Origin: Lacticaseibacillus absianus
Lineage (GTDB): Bacteria; Bacillota; Bacilli; Lactobacillales; Lactobacillaceae
NCBI RefSeq assembly: GCF_013407595.1
Contig: NZ_JABEKX010000001.1
Coordinates: 452,522-516,521, forward strand
Direction of reading: 5' to 3'
Length of the DNA: 64,000 nt
Below the pieces are notes generated by a model, which saw only the letters and a list, made by a program, of their open reading frames with translations, did not search any database and had not been told where the DNA came from. Made by a program: the position numbers and the translations under genes. Shown in pieces: positions 8,764-17,451 of this stretch. Position 1 is the first letter of the stretch. The number at the start of each line of letters is the position of its first letter.

Positions 8764-9951
8764 TTATAGCCGTTGCACCTGCGCAGCGCCACCCACCTGC
8801 GCCAAGACGCGGCCGAGGGCTGCACAACCGGCGTCGATCTGCGCCGACGTGACGCCGGTGAAGCTCAGGCGCGCACTGTCGCGGTAGTGCCCCATCGGGC
8901 TCAGTGTTGCCCCCGGCACGATCGACACATGCGCCTGCGGCAGCAGGACGTCGCGCACCAAGGCGGTCAGGTCGACGCCAGGCACGGTCAGCCAGAGGAA
9001 AAAGCCGCCGGCCGGCTGCGTCAGGGTGGCGCCAGCCGGTAGAAGCGGGGCCAGGGCCGCGCGCATCCGGGCCATTTTGGCCGCGTAGACCTGGCGCAAG
9101 TGCGCGATGTGGGCATCGAGGTCGCTGTGCTGCAGGTAACTCGCGACCGCGTGGGTGACCACGCTGCTGGTCTCGAGGTCCGCGCCGCCTTTGAGCGCTA
9201 GCAGCGGCGCCAGGAGCGCAGGATCGGCGTTCACCCAGCCCAGGCGCAGGCTTGGGGCGAGGATCTTGCTGAAGCTCGAGAGGAAGATCACGCGCCCTTC
9301 GGTGTCAAAATGCCGCAGGGGCGGCAGCTGCACGCCGCTGTACCGCAGTTCGCGGTACGGCGCGTCTTCGAGGATCACGCAGTCGTAGCGGTTCGCCAAG
9401 GCGACCAGCGCCTTGCGCTTGGCCAGCGACATCACGGCCCCGGTGGGGTTGTGGAAGTCCGGCACGGTGTAGATCAGCTTGACCTGGTGCTTGCGCAACA
9501 CGCGCTGCAAGGCGTGCAGGTCCATCCCGTCGGCTTCCATCGGCACCTCGTAGTAGTGCGGCTGGTAGCTGTCGAATGCGGACAGTGCGCCGATGTAAGT
9601 CGGGCCTTCGACGACCAGGCCGTCACCGGGATCCAGCAGCAGGCGGGCGACCAGGTCGATGCCTTGCTGCGCGCCTTGGGTCAGCATCACGTCTTCGGCG
9701 GTGCCGGGGATGCCATCGCGCTGCATCCGGACCGCGAGTTGCTGGCGCAAGGCGGCGGCGCCAGCGGGGGTGCTGTACTGCAGGGTCGTCGCCGTCGTGT
9801 TGGCCGCCAGCGCCGCGCCGAGCTCGGCTTGTGGGAACAAGGCGGGATCTGGATACCCCCCGGCAAAGGCGATCAAGTCTGGATCGTTGCCTGCAAACAA
9901 AGCATCCATCCCGTTGTTCTGATACGCGGCTAACCGTGCTGCAAATTTCAT
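8764..9951 (-). CDS. PLP-dependent aminotransferase (class I/II, aminoadipate/aromatic type)
   Basis: 395-residue fold-type I aminotransferase. Seen: AFAGGYPDPALFP near the N-terminus, TQGAQQGIDL, the YTVPDFHNPTGAVMS segment, the ILEDAPYRELRY Asp-Ala-Tyr region, and SSFSKILAPSLRLGW with the Schiff-base lysine. These are signatures of the LysN/AraT-like group that also forms the C-terminal part of MocR regulators. No DNA-binding domain is present. Substrates in the family include 2-aminoadipate, branched-chain and aromatic amino acids. The gene is divergent from a LysR regulator, which probably controls it. Confidence 0.85.
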   Translation of the reverse strand: MKFAARLAAYQNNGMDALFAGNDPDLIAFAGGYPDPALFPQAELGAALAANTTATTLQYSTPAGAAALRQQLAVRMQRDGIPGTAEDVMLTQGAQQGIDLVARLLLDPGDGLVVEGPTYIGALSAFDSYQPHYYEVPMEADGMDLHALQRVLRKHQVKLIYTVPDFHNPTGAVMSLAKRKALVALANRYDCVILEDAPYRELRYSGVQLPPLRHFDTEGRVIFLSSFSKILAPSLRLGWVNADPALLAPLLALKGGADLETSSVVTHAVASYLQHSDLDAHIAHLRQVYAAKMARMRAALAPLLPAGATLTQPAGGFFLWLTVPGVDLTALVRDVLLPQAHVSIVPGATLSPMGHYRDSARLSFTGVTSAQIDAGCAALGRVLAQVGGAAQVQRL

Positions 9952-9978
9952 CTGACCCCACTCCGTTCGTTTTTATCG

Positions 9979-10007
9979 TTGACTTTAGGATAGGGCCCGC
10001 CTAAGAT
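9979..10007 (+). promoter_or_regulatory. Promoter of the LysR gene
   Basis: TTGACT (9979-9984), 17-bp spacer, TAAGAT (10002-10007). On the opposite strand TTTACC-N17-TATCCT can serve the aminotransferase gene, so the two promoters overlap. Confidence 0.6.
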
Positions 10008-10017
10008 GAGGTAAAGC

Positions 10018-10040
10018 TCAACTTGTTCATACGAAGTTGA
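10018..10040. promoter_or_regulatory. Candidate LysR operator
   Basis: TCAACTT-N9-AAGTTGA, a 7-bp perfect inverted repeat in the divergent aminotransferase/LysR intergenic space, just downstream of the predicted LysR transcription start. Symmetric T-rich/A-rich half-sites are typical of LysR regulators. Confidence 0.5.
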
Positions 10041-10065
10041 AATTAATTCACCTTTGGAGGTCGCG

Positions 10066-10962
10066 ATGAGTAATTTTAGCTATGAAGTCTTTCGGGCGGT
10101 GGTCGAACAGGGCACCTTCATTCAGGCGGCCAGCCGCCTGAATGTCACGCCCAGCGCCGTCAGCCACAGCATCGCGCAGTTGGAGACGGACCTCGGGTTC
10201 CCGCTGTTCATTCGCAACCGCACCGGCGTCGAACTGACGCCAGACGGGGCGAAGATCCTGCCGACGGTGCAGTCGATCCTCAACCTGGAAGAGCAGCTGA
10301 CGCAGATCGCTGACAACATTAATGGGCTCAACACCGGGCGGGTGCGGCTCGGCGCCTTCTCGTCCGTGTCGACGAACTGGCTGCCGCCGATCATCCTGAA
10401 CTTCAAGCGCCGCTACCCCGAGATCGATGTCTCTGTGATGCAAGGCAGCTTCAATGAGATCGTGGCGCAGGTGCGGACTGGTGCGATCGACATCGGTTTT
10501 TCCCTGCTGCCGGCCGATCGGTCACTGGTCGTGCTGCCCCTGGTCAAGGACCCGATCTTCTGCCTGACGGCGACCAGCGATCACCCGCACAACGGACACG
10601 ACATGACCGACGCCGACATGGCGGACAAGACCTTCATCCTGCAGCGCGGCGACTACGACCGCGACACCAAGGCGGCGCTGGATCGCTATAACGTGTCGAC
10701 GAACTCGTTGTCGTATTCGATCGACGACCAGTCGATCCTGTCGATGGTCGAGGCGGGCCTTGGCTGGGGCGTGCTGCCCGAGCTGGCGCTGCAGAAGCTG
10801 ACCGGTGCGGTCAACGTCTTCCCGTTCTCCGAACCCTTCGCCCGCACCTTGTGTCTGGTGATGAACCCGACGACGCAAAAATCACCGTCAGTCGCGCACA
10901 TGCTGACGGTGATCCAAGCCTACTTGCAGGCCGAGTACGGCGAGCGGTGCCTGTTCGATTAA
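10066..10962 (+). CDS. LysR-family transcriptional regulator
   Basis: 298 residues, the normal length. The N-terminal winged helix covers about residues 1-60: FRAVVEQGTFIQAASRLNVTPSAVSHSI with the recognition helix, then LETDLGFPLFIRNRTG. The rest is the periplasmic-binding-protein-like effector domain (RVRLGAFSSVST onward). The ATG at 10066 follows TTTGGAGGT. It most likely regulates the divergent aminotransferase and itself; the effector is unknown. Confidence 0.88.
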   Translation: MSNFSYEVFRAVVEQGTFIQAASRLNVTPSAVSHSIAQLETDLGFPLFIRNRTGVELTPDGAKILPTVQSILNLEEQLTQIADNINGLNTGRVRLGAFSSVSTNWLPPIILNFKRRYPEIDVSVMQGSFNEIVAQVRTGAIDIGFSLLPADRSLVVLPLVKDPIFCLTATSDHPHNGHDMTDADMADKTFILQRGDYDRDTKAALDRYNVSTNSLSYSIDDQSILSMVEAGLGWGVLPELALQKLTGAVNVFPFSEPFARTLCLVMNPTTQKSPSVAHMLTVIQAYLQAEYGERCLFD

Positions 10963-11053
10963 GCGGCAGCCTGTCGTGCGCGCAGCGCGGGGACGCGGGT
11001 GCAGTGCCACCTGACAGACCGGCACCGATGGCGCGTCGTCACGCTGGTCCCGT

Positions 11054-11077
11054 GTGACGTCCCGCTACGGGCGTCAC
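11054..11077. terminator. Hairpin at the 3' end of rnhA
   Basis: GTGACG (11054-11059) with CGTCAC (11072-11077) and inner CCC/GGG pairing. There is no T-run on either strand, so terminator function is uncertain. Confidence 0.3.
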
Positions 11078-11541
11078 AGCTGATCCATGGTGCGGTTCAG
11101 CGCGGCATCGACTTCATTGTTATGCTTGTTTGTCGCGTGGCCTTTGACCTTCTGGAACGTGAGCTGGTCGAAGCGGTCGACCTGGGCGAGCAGCTGCTGC
11201 CAGAGCGCTGCGTTTTTGACCGGCTGGCCCCCCTTGACCCAGTGGTTCTGGCGCCACTTGACGTACCACTTCTGCTGCATCGTGTTGATCACGTAGGCAG
11301 AGTCGGAGAACACGGTGACCGGGATGTCGGTGCGCTTGATCGCCGACAGGCCCTGGATCACCGCCATGATCTCCATGTAGTTGTTCGTGCGCCCGAGCTC
11401 GCCGCCGCTTAGCATCTTCTGGTGGTCACCGTACAGCAGGAGTGCGGCCCACGCGCTTTTGTCAGTGGGGCGGACCGACCCGCCGGCGACGTTGCCGGTA
11501 TTGCGGTTGCCGCCGTCGGTATAGAGGTGGATCTCAGTCAT
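11074..11541 (-). CDS. rnhA: Ribonuclease HI
   Basis: 155-residue nuclease that cleaves the RNA strand of RNA-DNA hybrids. The four acidic metal ligands are in place: YTDGG, NNYMEIMAV, SDSAYVINT and HNNEVD near the C-terminus. The KWRQNHW segment fits the basic substrate-binding protrusion, and VKGHATNKHNNEVD carries the catalytic His loop. Of two near ATGs, the second (11541) is eight bases from AAAGGA and is preferred; the other is at 11547. The gene is divergent from a HAD phosphatase gene. Confidence 0.93.
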   Translation of the reverse strand: MTEIHLYTDGGNRNTGNVAGGSVRPTDKSAWAALLLYGDHQKMLSGGELGRTNNYMEIMAVIQGLSAIKRTDIPVTVFSDSAYVINTMQQKWYVKWRQNHWVKGGQPVKNAALWQQLLAQVDRFDQLTFQKVKGHATNKHNNEVDAALNRTMDQL

Positions 11542-11590
11542 GTGCATCGTCCTTTCGTGAACGTCCTATATTGTACGGTGAATCACGAAT

Positions 11591-11619
11591 TTGGGCAAAC
11601 GGACGATGTCTGGTAAGAT
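11591..11619 (+). promoter_or_regulatory. Promoter of HAD gene
   Basis: TTGGGC (11591-11596), 17-bp spacer, TGG-TAAGAT (-10 at 11614-11619, extended). Confidence 0.55.
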
Positions 11620-11647
11620 AACCGGAAGAGTGAACGGAGGGACGGAA

Positions 11648-12457
11648 ATGAAGCAAAAATTGATCGCGTTGGACCTCGACGGCACGACGCTGAACGATGA
11701 TGGGCAGCTCAGCGCCACCACGGTGCAGGTGCTGCAAGCGGCGACGGCGGCGGGGCACCTTGTGGTGATCGCCACCGGCCGGCCGGACGGGATCTCCGAG
11801 CCGTTCTACGACCAGCTTGGCCTGACGAGCCCGCTGATCAACTTCAACGGGGCGCTGATCCACAAGCCGCACCAGGCCTGGGCGGCGGAGCGCGCGGTGA
11901 CGATCCCCGTGCCGGTCGCACTGGGGCTGCGGCGCTTCAAGGCGGATTACCCGGTGCGGGTGATGGTCGCGGAAGGCAAGCGGATGCTGCTCGCCGACCA
12001 CGGGTACACCGGAGTCCCGTTTTTGCCGGACATGCCGGCCCCAGCGACGCTGTTCGATGAGGCCGGCTTGGACCGGGCGCCGATCTCGGTGACGATGTTC
12101 ATCGATGAGCCGACGTTGGCCCCGCTGAGCGCCGCAATCCACACCCAGTACCCGCAACTAGTGGGGAAGACCTGGGGGGCTTGGAGCGGCGAGCACACCG
12201 CGCTAGAGGTGACGACCGGCAACGCGTCGAAGTCGCGGGGGCTGGCCTATGTGGCTGGGGCGTATGGCATCGATCAAGCCGACATCATCGCGTTTGGCGA
12301 CGACATGAACGACTTAGACATGATCGAATACGCCGGCGTCGGCGTGGCGATGGCCAACGCCCGCCCGGCGATCTTGGCCGCGGCCGACGCGGTGACCCCG
12401 ACGACGAATGACCAAGACGGCGTCGCCAATTACCTGGCGACCGCCTTGGCGCTATAG
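11648..12457 (+). CDS. Cof-type HAD-IIB phosphatase
   Basis: 269-residue haloacid-dehalogenase phosphatase. Motif I is DLDGTTLN near residue 10, motif II is the Thr of ATGRP, and motif III/IV are the conserved Lys (NASKSRGL) and FGDDMNDLDM. The large cap between motifs II and III is the type IIB cap. Such enzymes dephosphorylate sugar phosphates, PLP or FMN precursors with broad specificity. The ATG at 11648 has GGAGGGA upstream. It is followed after 14 bases by a histidine phosphatase gene, so two phosphatases and BrnQ form an apparent operon. Confidence 0.88.
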   Translation: MKQKLIALDLDGTTLNDDGQLSATTVQVLQAATAAGHLVVIATGRPDGISEPFYDQLGLTSPLINFNGALIHKPHQAWAAERAVTIPVPVALGLRRFKADYPVRVMVAEGKRMLLADHGYTGVPFLPDMPAPATLFDEAGLDRAPISVTMFIDEPTLAPLSAAIHTQYPQLVGKTWGAWSGEHTALEVTTGNASKSRGLAYVAGAYGIDQADIIAFGDDMNDLDMIEYAGVGVAMANARPAILAAADAVTPTTNDQDGVANYLATALAL

Positions 12458-12471
12458 CAAAGGAGCGACTC

Positions 12472-13146
12472 GTGACAGAACTGTGGATCGTACGGCACGG
12501 CCAGACCGTGTTCAATGTTGAAGACCGGGTGCAGGGAATGGCGAATTCCGCGCTGACGGCGCAAGGCGTGGCGGAGGCCACCGCACTTGGTCGTGGGCTC
12601 GGGCAAGCGGGGGTCCGCTTTGACGCGGCGTACAGCTCAGACCTCAGCCGCGCGCTGGACACGGCGCGGCACGTCTTGGTCAACGCCGGGCAGGCAGATC
12701 TGCCCCTGACGCTCGACGCGGGCCTGCGTGAGGAAAACTACGGCCGCTTCGAAGGGCAGTTGACCAACGACTTTGCCCAAACCCTGTTCGGTCTGCCGGA
12801 CTTTGCGGCGGCGCTGCGCACGCACCAGATCAGCCTAGCGCAGATCGCCGACGCGACCCGCGCGGCCAACGCGGACCAGACCCCGAACCGGGCGGAGGAC
12901 AACGCGATGGTCACCCAGCGCTTCGACGCGGCGCTCCGGCAGCTCGCCGGTGACCAGGCGGGGCGGCTCCTGGTGGTGACGCACGGCACGGTCGTGTTGA
13001 TGTGGCTGCGTCGTCTCGGCTTCGACACGCGCGGCCAGGACATGCTGCACAACGCCAGCGTGACGCGGGTCCGCTTCGACGGGCAGACGTTCACGGTCAC
13101 CGACTTCGACGATCTGACCTACGTCAACACCGGCAAGGAGGCCTGA
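12472..13146 (+). CDS. Histidine phosphatase family protein (phosphoglycerate mutase-like)
   Basis: 224 residues. The active-site RHGQT lies at residues 8-12, the second catalytic His is in VVTHGTV, and the conserved Glu lies in LREENYGRFEG. This is the two-histidine phosphatase fold; true phosphoglycerate mutases are longer and share more, so a phosphatase role is likelier. The GTG start at 12472 follows AAAGGAG. The stop is one base before the brnQ start. Confidence 0.85.
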   Translation: MTELWIVRHGQTVFNVEDRVQGMANSALTAQGVAEATALGRGLGQAGVRFDAAYSSDLSRALDTARHVLVNAGQADLPLTLDAGLREENYGRFEGQLTNDFAQTLFGLPDFAAALRTHQISLAQIADATRAANADQTPNRAEDNAMVTQRFDAALRQLAGDQAGRLLVVTHGTVVLMWLRRLGFDTRGQDMLHNASVTRVRFDGQTFTVTDFDDLTYVNTGKEA

Positions 13147-13147
13147 G

Positions 13148-14476
13148 ATGGATCACCGACTGACGAGACGCGAGCTGTTTTTTATCGGCGCGATGCTGTT
13201 CGGCCTGTTTTTCGGGGCCGGCAACCTGATCTTCCCCGTCTTTGTCGGCCAAGAAGCCGGCGTCCAGTTGTGGCCGGCCTTGATCGGCTTCCTCGTCTCC
13301 GGGGTCGGCTTGCCGTTGCTCGGGGTCGCGGCGATCGGCCTGACCAAGTCTGCCGGGGTCTTCGGCTTGGCCCAAAAAGTCAGCCGACCGTATGCCTATG
13401 GCTTCACCGTGCTCCTGTACCTGTGCATCGGCCCGGCCTTCGCCCTGCCGCGGTTGGCGTCGATCTCCTATGAGGTCGGCTTGACGCCCTTCGTCCCGCG
13501 CGCGCACGGCACGGTGGGGCTTTTGGCTTATTCGATCGCGTTCTTTGCGGTCGCTTGGTGGCTGGCGCGCAAGCCGAGCAAGATCATGACCACCGTCGGA
13601 AAGGTGCTGACGCCAGCGTTCTTGATCAGCCTCGGCGTGCTGCTGATCGCCGTTGTGGTGCACCCGCTGGGGTCAGGTCAGGCGGCTGCGGGCGCGTACC
13701 AGACCCAGCCGCTGCTGACCGGGTTCACCGCCGGCTACTCGACGATGGATGCGCTGGCGGCTTTGGCCTTCGGGATCATCGTCGTCGACGCGCTGCGTGA
13801 GCTTGGCGTGACGGCACCAGCGGCGATCGCCAAGGATACCATTCGGGCCGGGGCGTTATCGGTCGGGATGATGGCGGTGCTTTACGCCTTGCTGGCTCTG
13901 CTGGGCCGCAACGCCTTGGGGGCGTTCCCCCGGGCAGCTAACGGCGGCCCGATCCTCGCTAACGTCGCCCACGCCTACTTCGGACCGCTGGGGAACGCCT
14001 TACTGGCGGTGATCGTGATCCTAGCCTGCCTCAAGACGGCGATCGGATTGATCACGGCGTTCGGGGACACCTTCAAGACACTGTTCCCCAAGCTGCCGTA
14101 TCCGCTGCTGATCGCCGTAGCGACAGTCGTACCGCTGATCTTTGCCAACGTCGGGCTGGACCGACTGCTCGCCGTGTCGACGCCGGTGCTGGTGGCGATC
14201 TACCCCTTGGCGATCACGTTGATCCTGCTGGGGTTGCTGTCACCGGTGCTGGGGGAGTCCAAGTGGCTCTTCGGCACGGTCACGGCCTTCACCGCGCTGC
14301 CGGCCCTGCTGGATGGGCTCAACGCCTTGCCGCCGGCGGCCCACACCGGCTGGATCGCGCAGCTCTTGCAGCTCGGCGCGTGGCTGCCGGGATTCGCTTA
14401 CGGGCTGGGCTGGAGCGTGCCGGCGGTCGTCGGCCTGATCATCGGGCTGGTGGGCCAACATTATTCCGCCAAATAA
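13148..14476 (+). CDS. brnQ: Branched-chain amino acid carrier (LIVCS family)
   Basis: 442-residue membrane protein with about twelve hydrophobic helices. The N-terminal FFIGAMLFGLFFGAGNLIFP is diagnostic of BrnQ, a sodium- or proton-coupled importer of leucine, isoleucine and valine. Length matches the family. AAGGAGG lies just before the ATG at 13148, and the gene directly follows the phosphatase gene. Confidence 0.93.
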   Translation: MDHRLTRRELFFIGAMLFGLFFGAGNLIFPVFVGQEAGVQLWPALIGFLVSGVGLPLLGVAAIGLTKSAGVFGLAQKVSRPYAYGFTVLLYLCIGPAFALPRLASISYEVGLTPFVPRAHGTVGLLAYSIAFFAVAWWLARKPSKIMTTVGKVLTPAFLISLGVLLIAVVVHPLGSGQAAAGAYQTQPLLTGFTAGYSTMDALAALAFGIIVVDALRELGVTAPAAIAKDTIRAGALSVGMMAVLYALLALLGRNALGAFPRAANGGPILANVAHAYFGPLGNALLAVIVILACLKTAIGLITAFGDTFKTLFPKLPYPLLIAVATVVPLIFANVGLDRLLAVSTPVLVAIYPLAITLILLGLLSPVLGESKWLFGTVTAFTALPALLDGLNALPPAAHTGWIAQLLQLGAWLPGFAYGLGWSVPAVVGLIIGLVGQHYSAK

Positions 14477-14520
14477 AAAAATGGCTTTTTCGTCCTTTTT
14501 GGGATGAAAAAGCCATTTTT
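14477..14520. terminator. Bidirectional terminator
   Basis: AAAAATGGCTTTTTC (14477-14491) pairs with GAAAAAGCCATTTTT (14506-14520), ending brnQ and the convergent small gene. Confidence 0.9.
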
Positions 14521-14522
14521 GA

Positions 14523-14777
14523 TCAATTTTCTTCTTCAGGGGCGGGTTCGGGGTCGATGACCCCGCCGCCCAGGTTTTTCGTGATCGCCTTGAAGTTGAT
14601 CACGATCTTAAAGTTCAGCTCAGCGGCGTTCTGGCGGTCGCCGGCTGCGTAGTCTGTGATGGTGAGCAGCGCGGAATTTTCGTAGACTTTTTGGACGGTG
14701 CCGGTGAACGGCGCTTCCATGTCCTCTTTCACCTTTGCTGTCACCGTATCGCCGAGGTGGATGTCTTCCTTCTTCAA
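14523..14777 (-). CDS. DUF2187-family small protein (KOW-like)
   Basis: 84-residue soluble protein. The core IHLGDTVTAKV, APFTGTVQKVYENSALLTI and FKIVINFKAITK is the short SH3-like barrel of DUF2187/YkvS proteins of Firmicutes, whose function is not established. The C-terminus is acidic and Pro-rich. The TTG at 14777 is chosen because AAAGGA lies nine to ten bases upstream; an ATG at 14785 is too close to that site and one at 14798 has none, but either could be used. Confidence 0.7.
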   Translation of the reverse strand: MKKEDIHLGDTVTAKVKEDMEAPFTGTVQKVYENSALLTITDYAAGDRQNAAELNFKIVINFKAITKNLGGGVIDPEPAPEEEN

Positions 14778-14940
14778 CAGAACCATTTCCTTTCGCATGA
14801 TCAACCGGTCCAGCCGATTGATAGGTTGCATGGTATAACAAGCGATTAGATAAATCAAGCCATTTTGCGCAATAATTTACTTTCTATATCATTTCTTGCA
14901 TAATCCGGGGGTTTTGCCCTATCCTAGTAAGGAACTTAAG

Positions 14941-15306
14941 ATGAAAGGGTGGCTGTCGACCATGACAGAAGCAGCATTGACCATTGACGACCTGACCCCC
15001 GACGCCCAGCGCGCCGCGGTGAGTGGGTTCGCCAAGTTTTATTTGAACAAGTACACGCATGAGGGGTTGGACGTCCTCGCCCAGCGCAATAGTAGTGGGC
15101 ACATCGCCGACATCAACCAGTGGCTGGTCGACAATGTCAACTTCTCGAGCGAGGAGAAACTGACCGGGTTGATCACCAGTCGCTACGACAACCTCGTCGC
15201 GCTCCTGAAGGCGCTGAAGACGCCGTTCAACAACCAAGGCATTCCGGCTGAGCCTTGGGCGGACTGGTTTGACCAGCAGCTGGCGCGGGTGGTCCAGGGC
15301 CGCTGA
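14941..15306 (+). CDS. Hypothetical protein, 121 residues
   Basis: I do not recognise this protein. It is soluble, mostly helical in appearance, with no signal peptide or membrane segment; notable pieces are SGFAKFYLNKYTHEGLDVL and PAEPWADWFDQQLARVV. The ATG at 14941 is six bases after TAAGGAA; a second ATG at 14962 is possible. It stands alone, divergent from the DUF2187 gene and followed by a terminator. Confidence 0.6.
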   Translation: MKGWLSTMTEAALTIDDLTPDAQRAAVSGFAKFYLNKYTHEGLDVLAQRNSSGHIADINQWLVDNVNFSSEEKLTGLITSRYDNLVALLKALKTPFNNQGIPAEPWADWFDQQLARVVQGR

Positions 15307-15319
15307 GCGATCGACGTGG

Positions 15320-15341
15320 GCGGGGGTGACCCCGCTTTTTT
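15320..15341 (+). terminator. Rho-independent terminator
   Basis: GCGGGG/CCCCGC stem with a tetraloop followed by six T residues. Confidence 0.85.
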
Positions 15342-15392
15342 GATCCGCGCGGGTGTGCTGACGGTGGCGCCGGTGAATCCCGGTCCGGCGTC

Positions 15393-15401
15393 TGGTACAA
15401 T
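15393..15401 (+). promoter_or_regulatory. Extended -10 promoter element
   Basis: TGG-TACAAT 19 bases before the HAD start; no clear -35. Confidence 0.5.
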
Positions 15402-15419
15402 AACGGCAGGAGGATGCTT

Positions 15420-16220
15420 ATGGACAACTACTTGATCGTCAGCGATGTCGATGGCACGCTGGCGTATGATGAACAGCACATCACGGCCCGGACCAGCCGG
15501 GTGCTCAACCAGCTGATGGACGCCGGCCATGAATTCTACTTAGCGACCGGCCGCATGTACGCCCTCGCGGCTTCGATGGCGACGCAGGTCGGCCCGCGCG
15601 CTGAGATTATCGCTGCGAACGGCGCCGTGTACGATTTTGCTGGTGCACGGGTCCACCATCGCCTCGGCGAGGTGGGGCTCGCGGCGATCGAGCAGGCCGT
15701 GGCGGCCAACGACTTGGCTGCGCTGTACTTCAGCGATGACACCGTCTACTACACCCGGGAGCCAGTGGCGACCGTGCAGGCGATGCTGACCGCGTTCACC
15801 CCGGCCACGTCGCCGGTGCAGGTGTGTCAGGTCGCAGATCTTGCGGCGCACGCGGCGCAGATCAATAACGGGATCGTGTTCGCGCCCCACGCCCCCGTGG
15901 CGTTGGCGGCCACGCTGGCTGAGCTGAAGCAGTCCCCCGCGTTGGCCGTCTCGGCCAGCGATCCCACGAATCTGGAGCTGATCGCGAACGGTGTCGATAA
16001 GGCGGTGGCGATCGCCGAGCTCCAGGCCCGGACCGGGATCCCAGCCGAGCGGACCATCGTGTTCGGTGACGGGATGAATGATCTGGGGATGCTGCAGGCG
16101 GCGGGGATCAGCGTGGCGATGGGCAACGCGATGCCGGCGGTCAAGGCGGTCGCGCGCTACGAGACCGCGTCCAACAAGGAAGATGGCCTCGCCCAGTTCT
16201 TGGAACGATACTTCGACTGA
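15420..16220 (+). CDS. Cof-type HAD-IIB phosphatase
   Basis: 266 residues with the motifs SDVDGTLAYD (motif I), ATGRMYA (motif II) and FGDGMNDLGML (motif IV); GVDKAVAIAEL supplies the motif III lysine. It is a second member of the group found at 11648. The ATG at 15420 is six bases after CAGGAGG; an ATG at 15414 overlaps that site. The product is a probable sugar-phosphate phosphatase of unknown substrate. The next gene begins 37 bases later and may be co-transcribed. Confidence 0.87.
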   Translation: MDNYLIVSDVDGTLAYDEQHITARTSRVLNQLMDAGHEFYLATGRMYALAASMATQVGPRAEIIAANGAVYDFAGARVHHRLGEVGLAAIEQAVAANDLAALYFSDDTVYYTREPVATVQAMLTAFTPATSPVQVCQVADLAAHAAQINNGIVFAPHAPVALAATLAELKQSPALAVSASDPTNLELIANGVDKAVAIAELQARTGIPAERTIVFGDGMNDLGMLQAAGISVAMGNAMPAVKAVARYETASNKEDGLAQFLERYFD

Positions 16221-16256
16221 TGCTTGTGTTACCGTTGTCTCATGGAGGGATGTCTA

Positions 16257-17252
16257 ATGTACGACGCAAAAACTGATCGATATGACCATGTGCCTGTGCG
16301 CCACGCCGGCACGAGCGGATTGATGCTCCCGGTGATCTCACTGGGGCTGTGGCAACACTTTGGTAGCGGCGATCCACTGGCTGCGCGGCGCGACGTGATC
16401 CTGGCGGCGTTCGACCGCGGCGTTTTTCACTTCGATTGCGCGAATCACTATGGCGACGGCGACTTCGGCTCCAGCGAAGCGTTGCTCGGCCAGGTGCTCG
16501 GCAACGAGCTTCGCCCGTACCGCGACGAGCTCGTGGTCTCGACGAAGGTCGGCTACGAGATCCACCCCGGACCGTATGGGACCGGCACGAGTCGCAAGGC
16601 GGTGATGCAGGGCATCGATAGCTCCTTGCGCCGCCTGCAGCTGGATTACGTGGACTTGTTCTACGCGCACCGGTTCGATGAGACCGTCGATGTCGCCGAG
16701 ACCGTGCGCGCGCTGGACGACGTGGTGCGCGCAGGCAAGGCCCTCTACATTGGGGTCTCGAACTTCGAGACGCCCCAGGCCCAGCAGGCGATCACGCTGT
16801 TCAAGCAACTGGGGACGCCGTTCGTGGCCAACCAGATGAGCTACAACATGTTCAACCGCAACGTCGAGACCAGCAACTTGCTGGATCTCCTGCGGCGCAA
16901 CGGGGCAGGGCTGGTCGCCTACGGACCGCTGTCGGAAGGGCTGCTGTCCGATCGCTACTTGGACGGGATCCCGGAGACCTTCAAGATCCACCCGACCAAC
17001 CAGGCGACCTTCGCGCAGGGCAAAGCCCCAGTCGTTCACTGCTTGAACCAGTTGAACGACCTCGCCGCTCAGCGCGGGCAGACCCTGGCGCAGATGGCGC
17101 TGGCCTGGCTGCTGCGCGACCCGGTCGTGACCAGTGTGATCATCGGCACGACAAGCGTTGCGCACCTCGAGGACAACCTGGCGGCCGTCACCAACCTCGA
17201 CTTTTCCGAAGCGGAACTGACCGCGATCGACCGACTGACCACGTTGGCCTGA
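16257..17252 (+). CDS. Aldo/keto reductase (YghZ/Gpr-like)
   Basis: 331-residue NADPH-dependent oxidoreductase with a TIM barrel. The N-terminal VRHAGTSGLMLPVISLGLWQ and FHFDCANHYGDG are typical of the YghZ subgroup (L-glyceraldehyde-3-phosphate/methylglyoxal reductases). Catalytic residues in view are Asp of FDCA, Tyr of HYGDG, Lys of VSTKVGY and His of FYAHRFD. The ATG at 16257 has GGAGGG seven bases upstream. Role is probably carbonyl detoxification. Confidence 0.87.
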   Translation: MYDAKTDRYDHVPVRHAGTSGLMLPVISLGLWQHFGSGDPLAARRDVILAAFDRGVFHFDCANHYGDGDFGSSEALLGQVLGNELRPYRDELVVSTKVGYEIHPGPYGTGTSRKAVMQGIDSSLRRLQLDYVDLFYAHRFDETVDVAETVRALDDVVRAGKALYIGVSNFETPQAQQAITLFKQLGTPFVANQMSYNMFNRNVETSNLLDLLRRNGAGLVAYGPLSEGLLSDRYLDGIPETFKIHPTNQATFAQGKAPVVHCLNQLNDLAAQRGQTLAQMALAWLLRDPVVTSVIIGTTSVAHLEDNLAAVTNLDFSEAELTAIDRLTTLA

Positions 17253-17269
17253 TCGAGTTTTGAGATAAC

Positions 17270-17296
17270 GGCGCGTCTCTTATGAGGCGCGCTATT
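17270..17296 (+). terminator. Probable terminator
   Basis: GGCGCGTCTC and GAGGCGCGCT form an imperfect stem with a short loop, followed by a weak T-containing tail. Confidence 0.45.
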
Positions 17297-17314
17297 TGTG
17301 TGCTTTCGGGGCAT

Positions 17315-17363
17315 ATCAGAACAGCGTTTACAAATTTTTTTGTGTAATAACGAGCGTTCTGAT
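17315..17363. promoter_or_regulatory. Inverted repeat upstream of the pilus operon
   Basis: ATCAGAAC (17315-17322) and GTTCTGAT (17356-17363) are 8-bp inverted repeats 33 bases apart, in an AT-rich stretch that includes TTTACA. It is a plausible regulator site for the pilus genes; no convincing promoter could be fixed in 17253-17451. Confidence 0.35.
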
Positions 17364-17451
17364 TGTGGCGGATCGCACGAACTTGTTACGTTTAGTGTGG
17401 GACTGTTGACTAATGGTAACGATTAACGGATAGGAAAGGCTGGGTGACGAA

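Noticed and set aside
17333-17350. Promoter of the pilus operon built on TTTACA at 17327
   Set aside because: No acceptable -10 occurs at 16-18 bp spacing.
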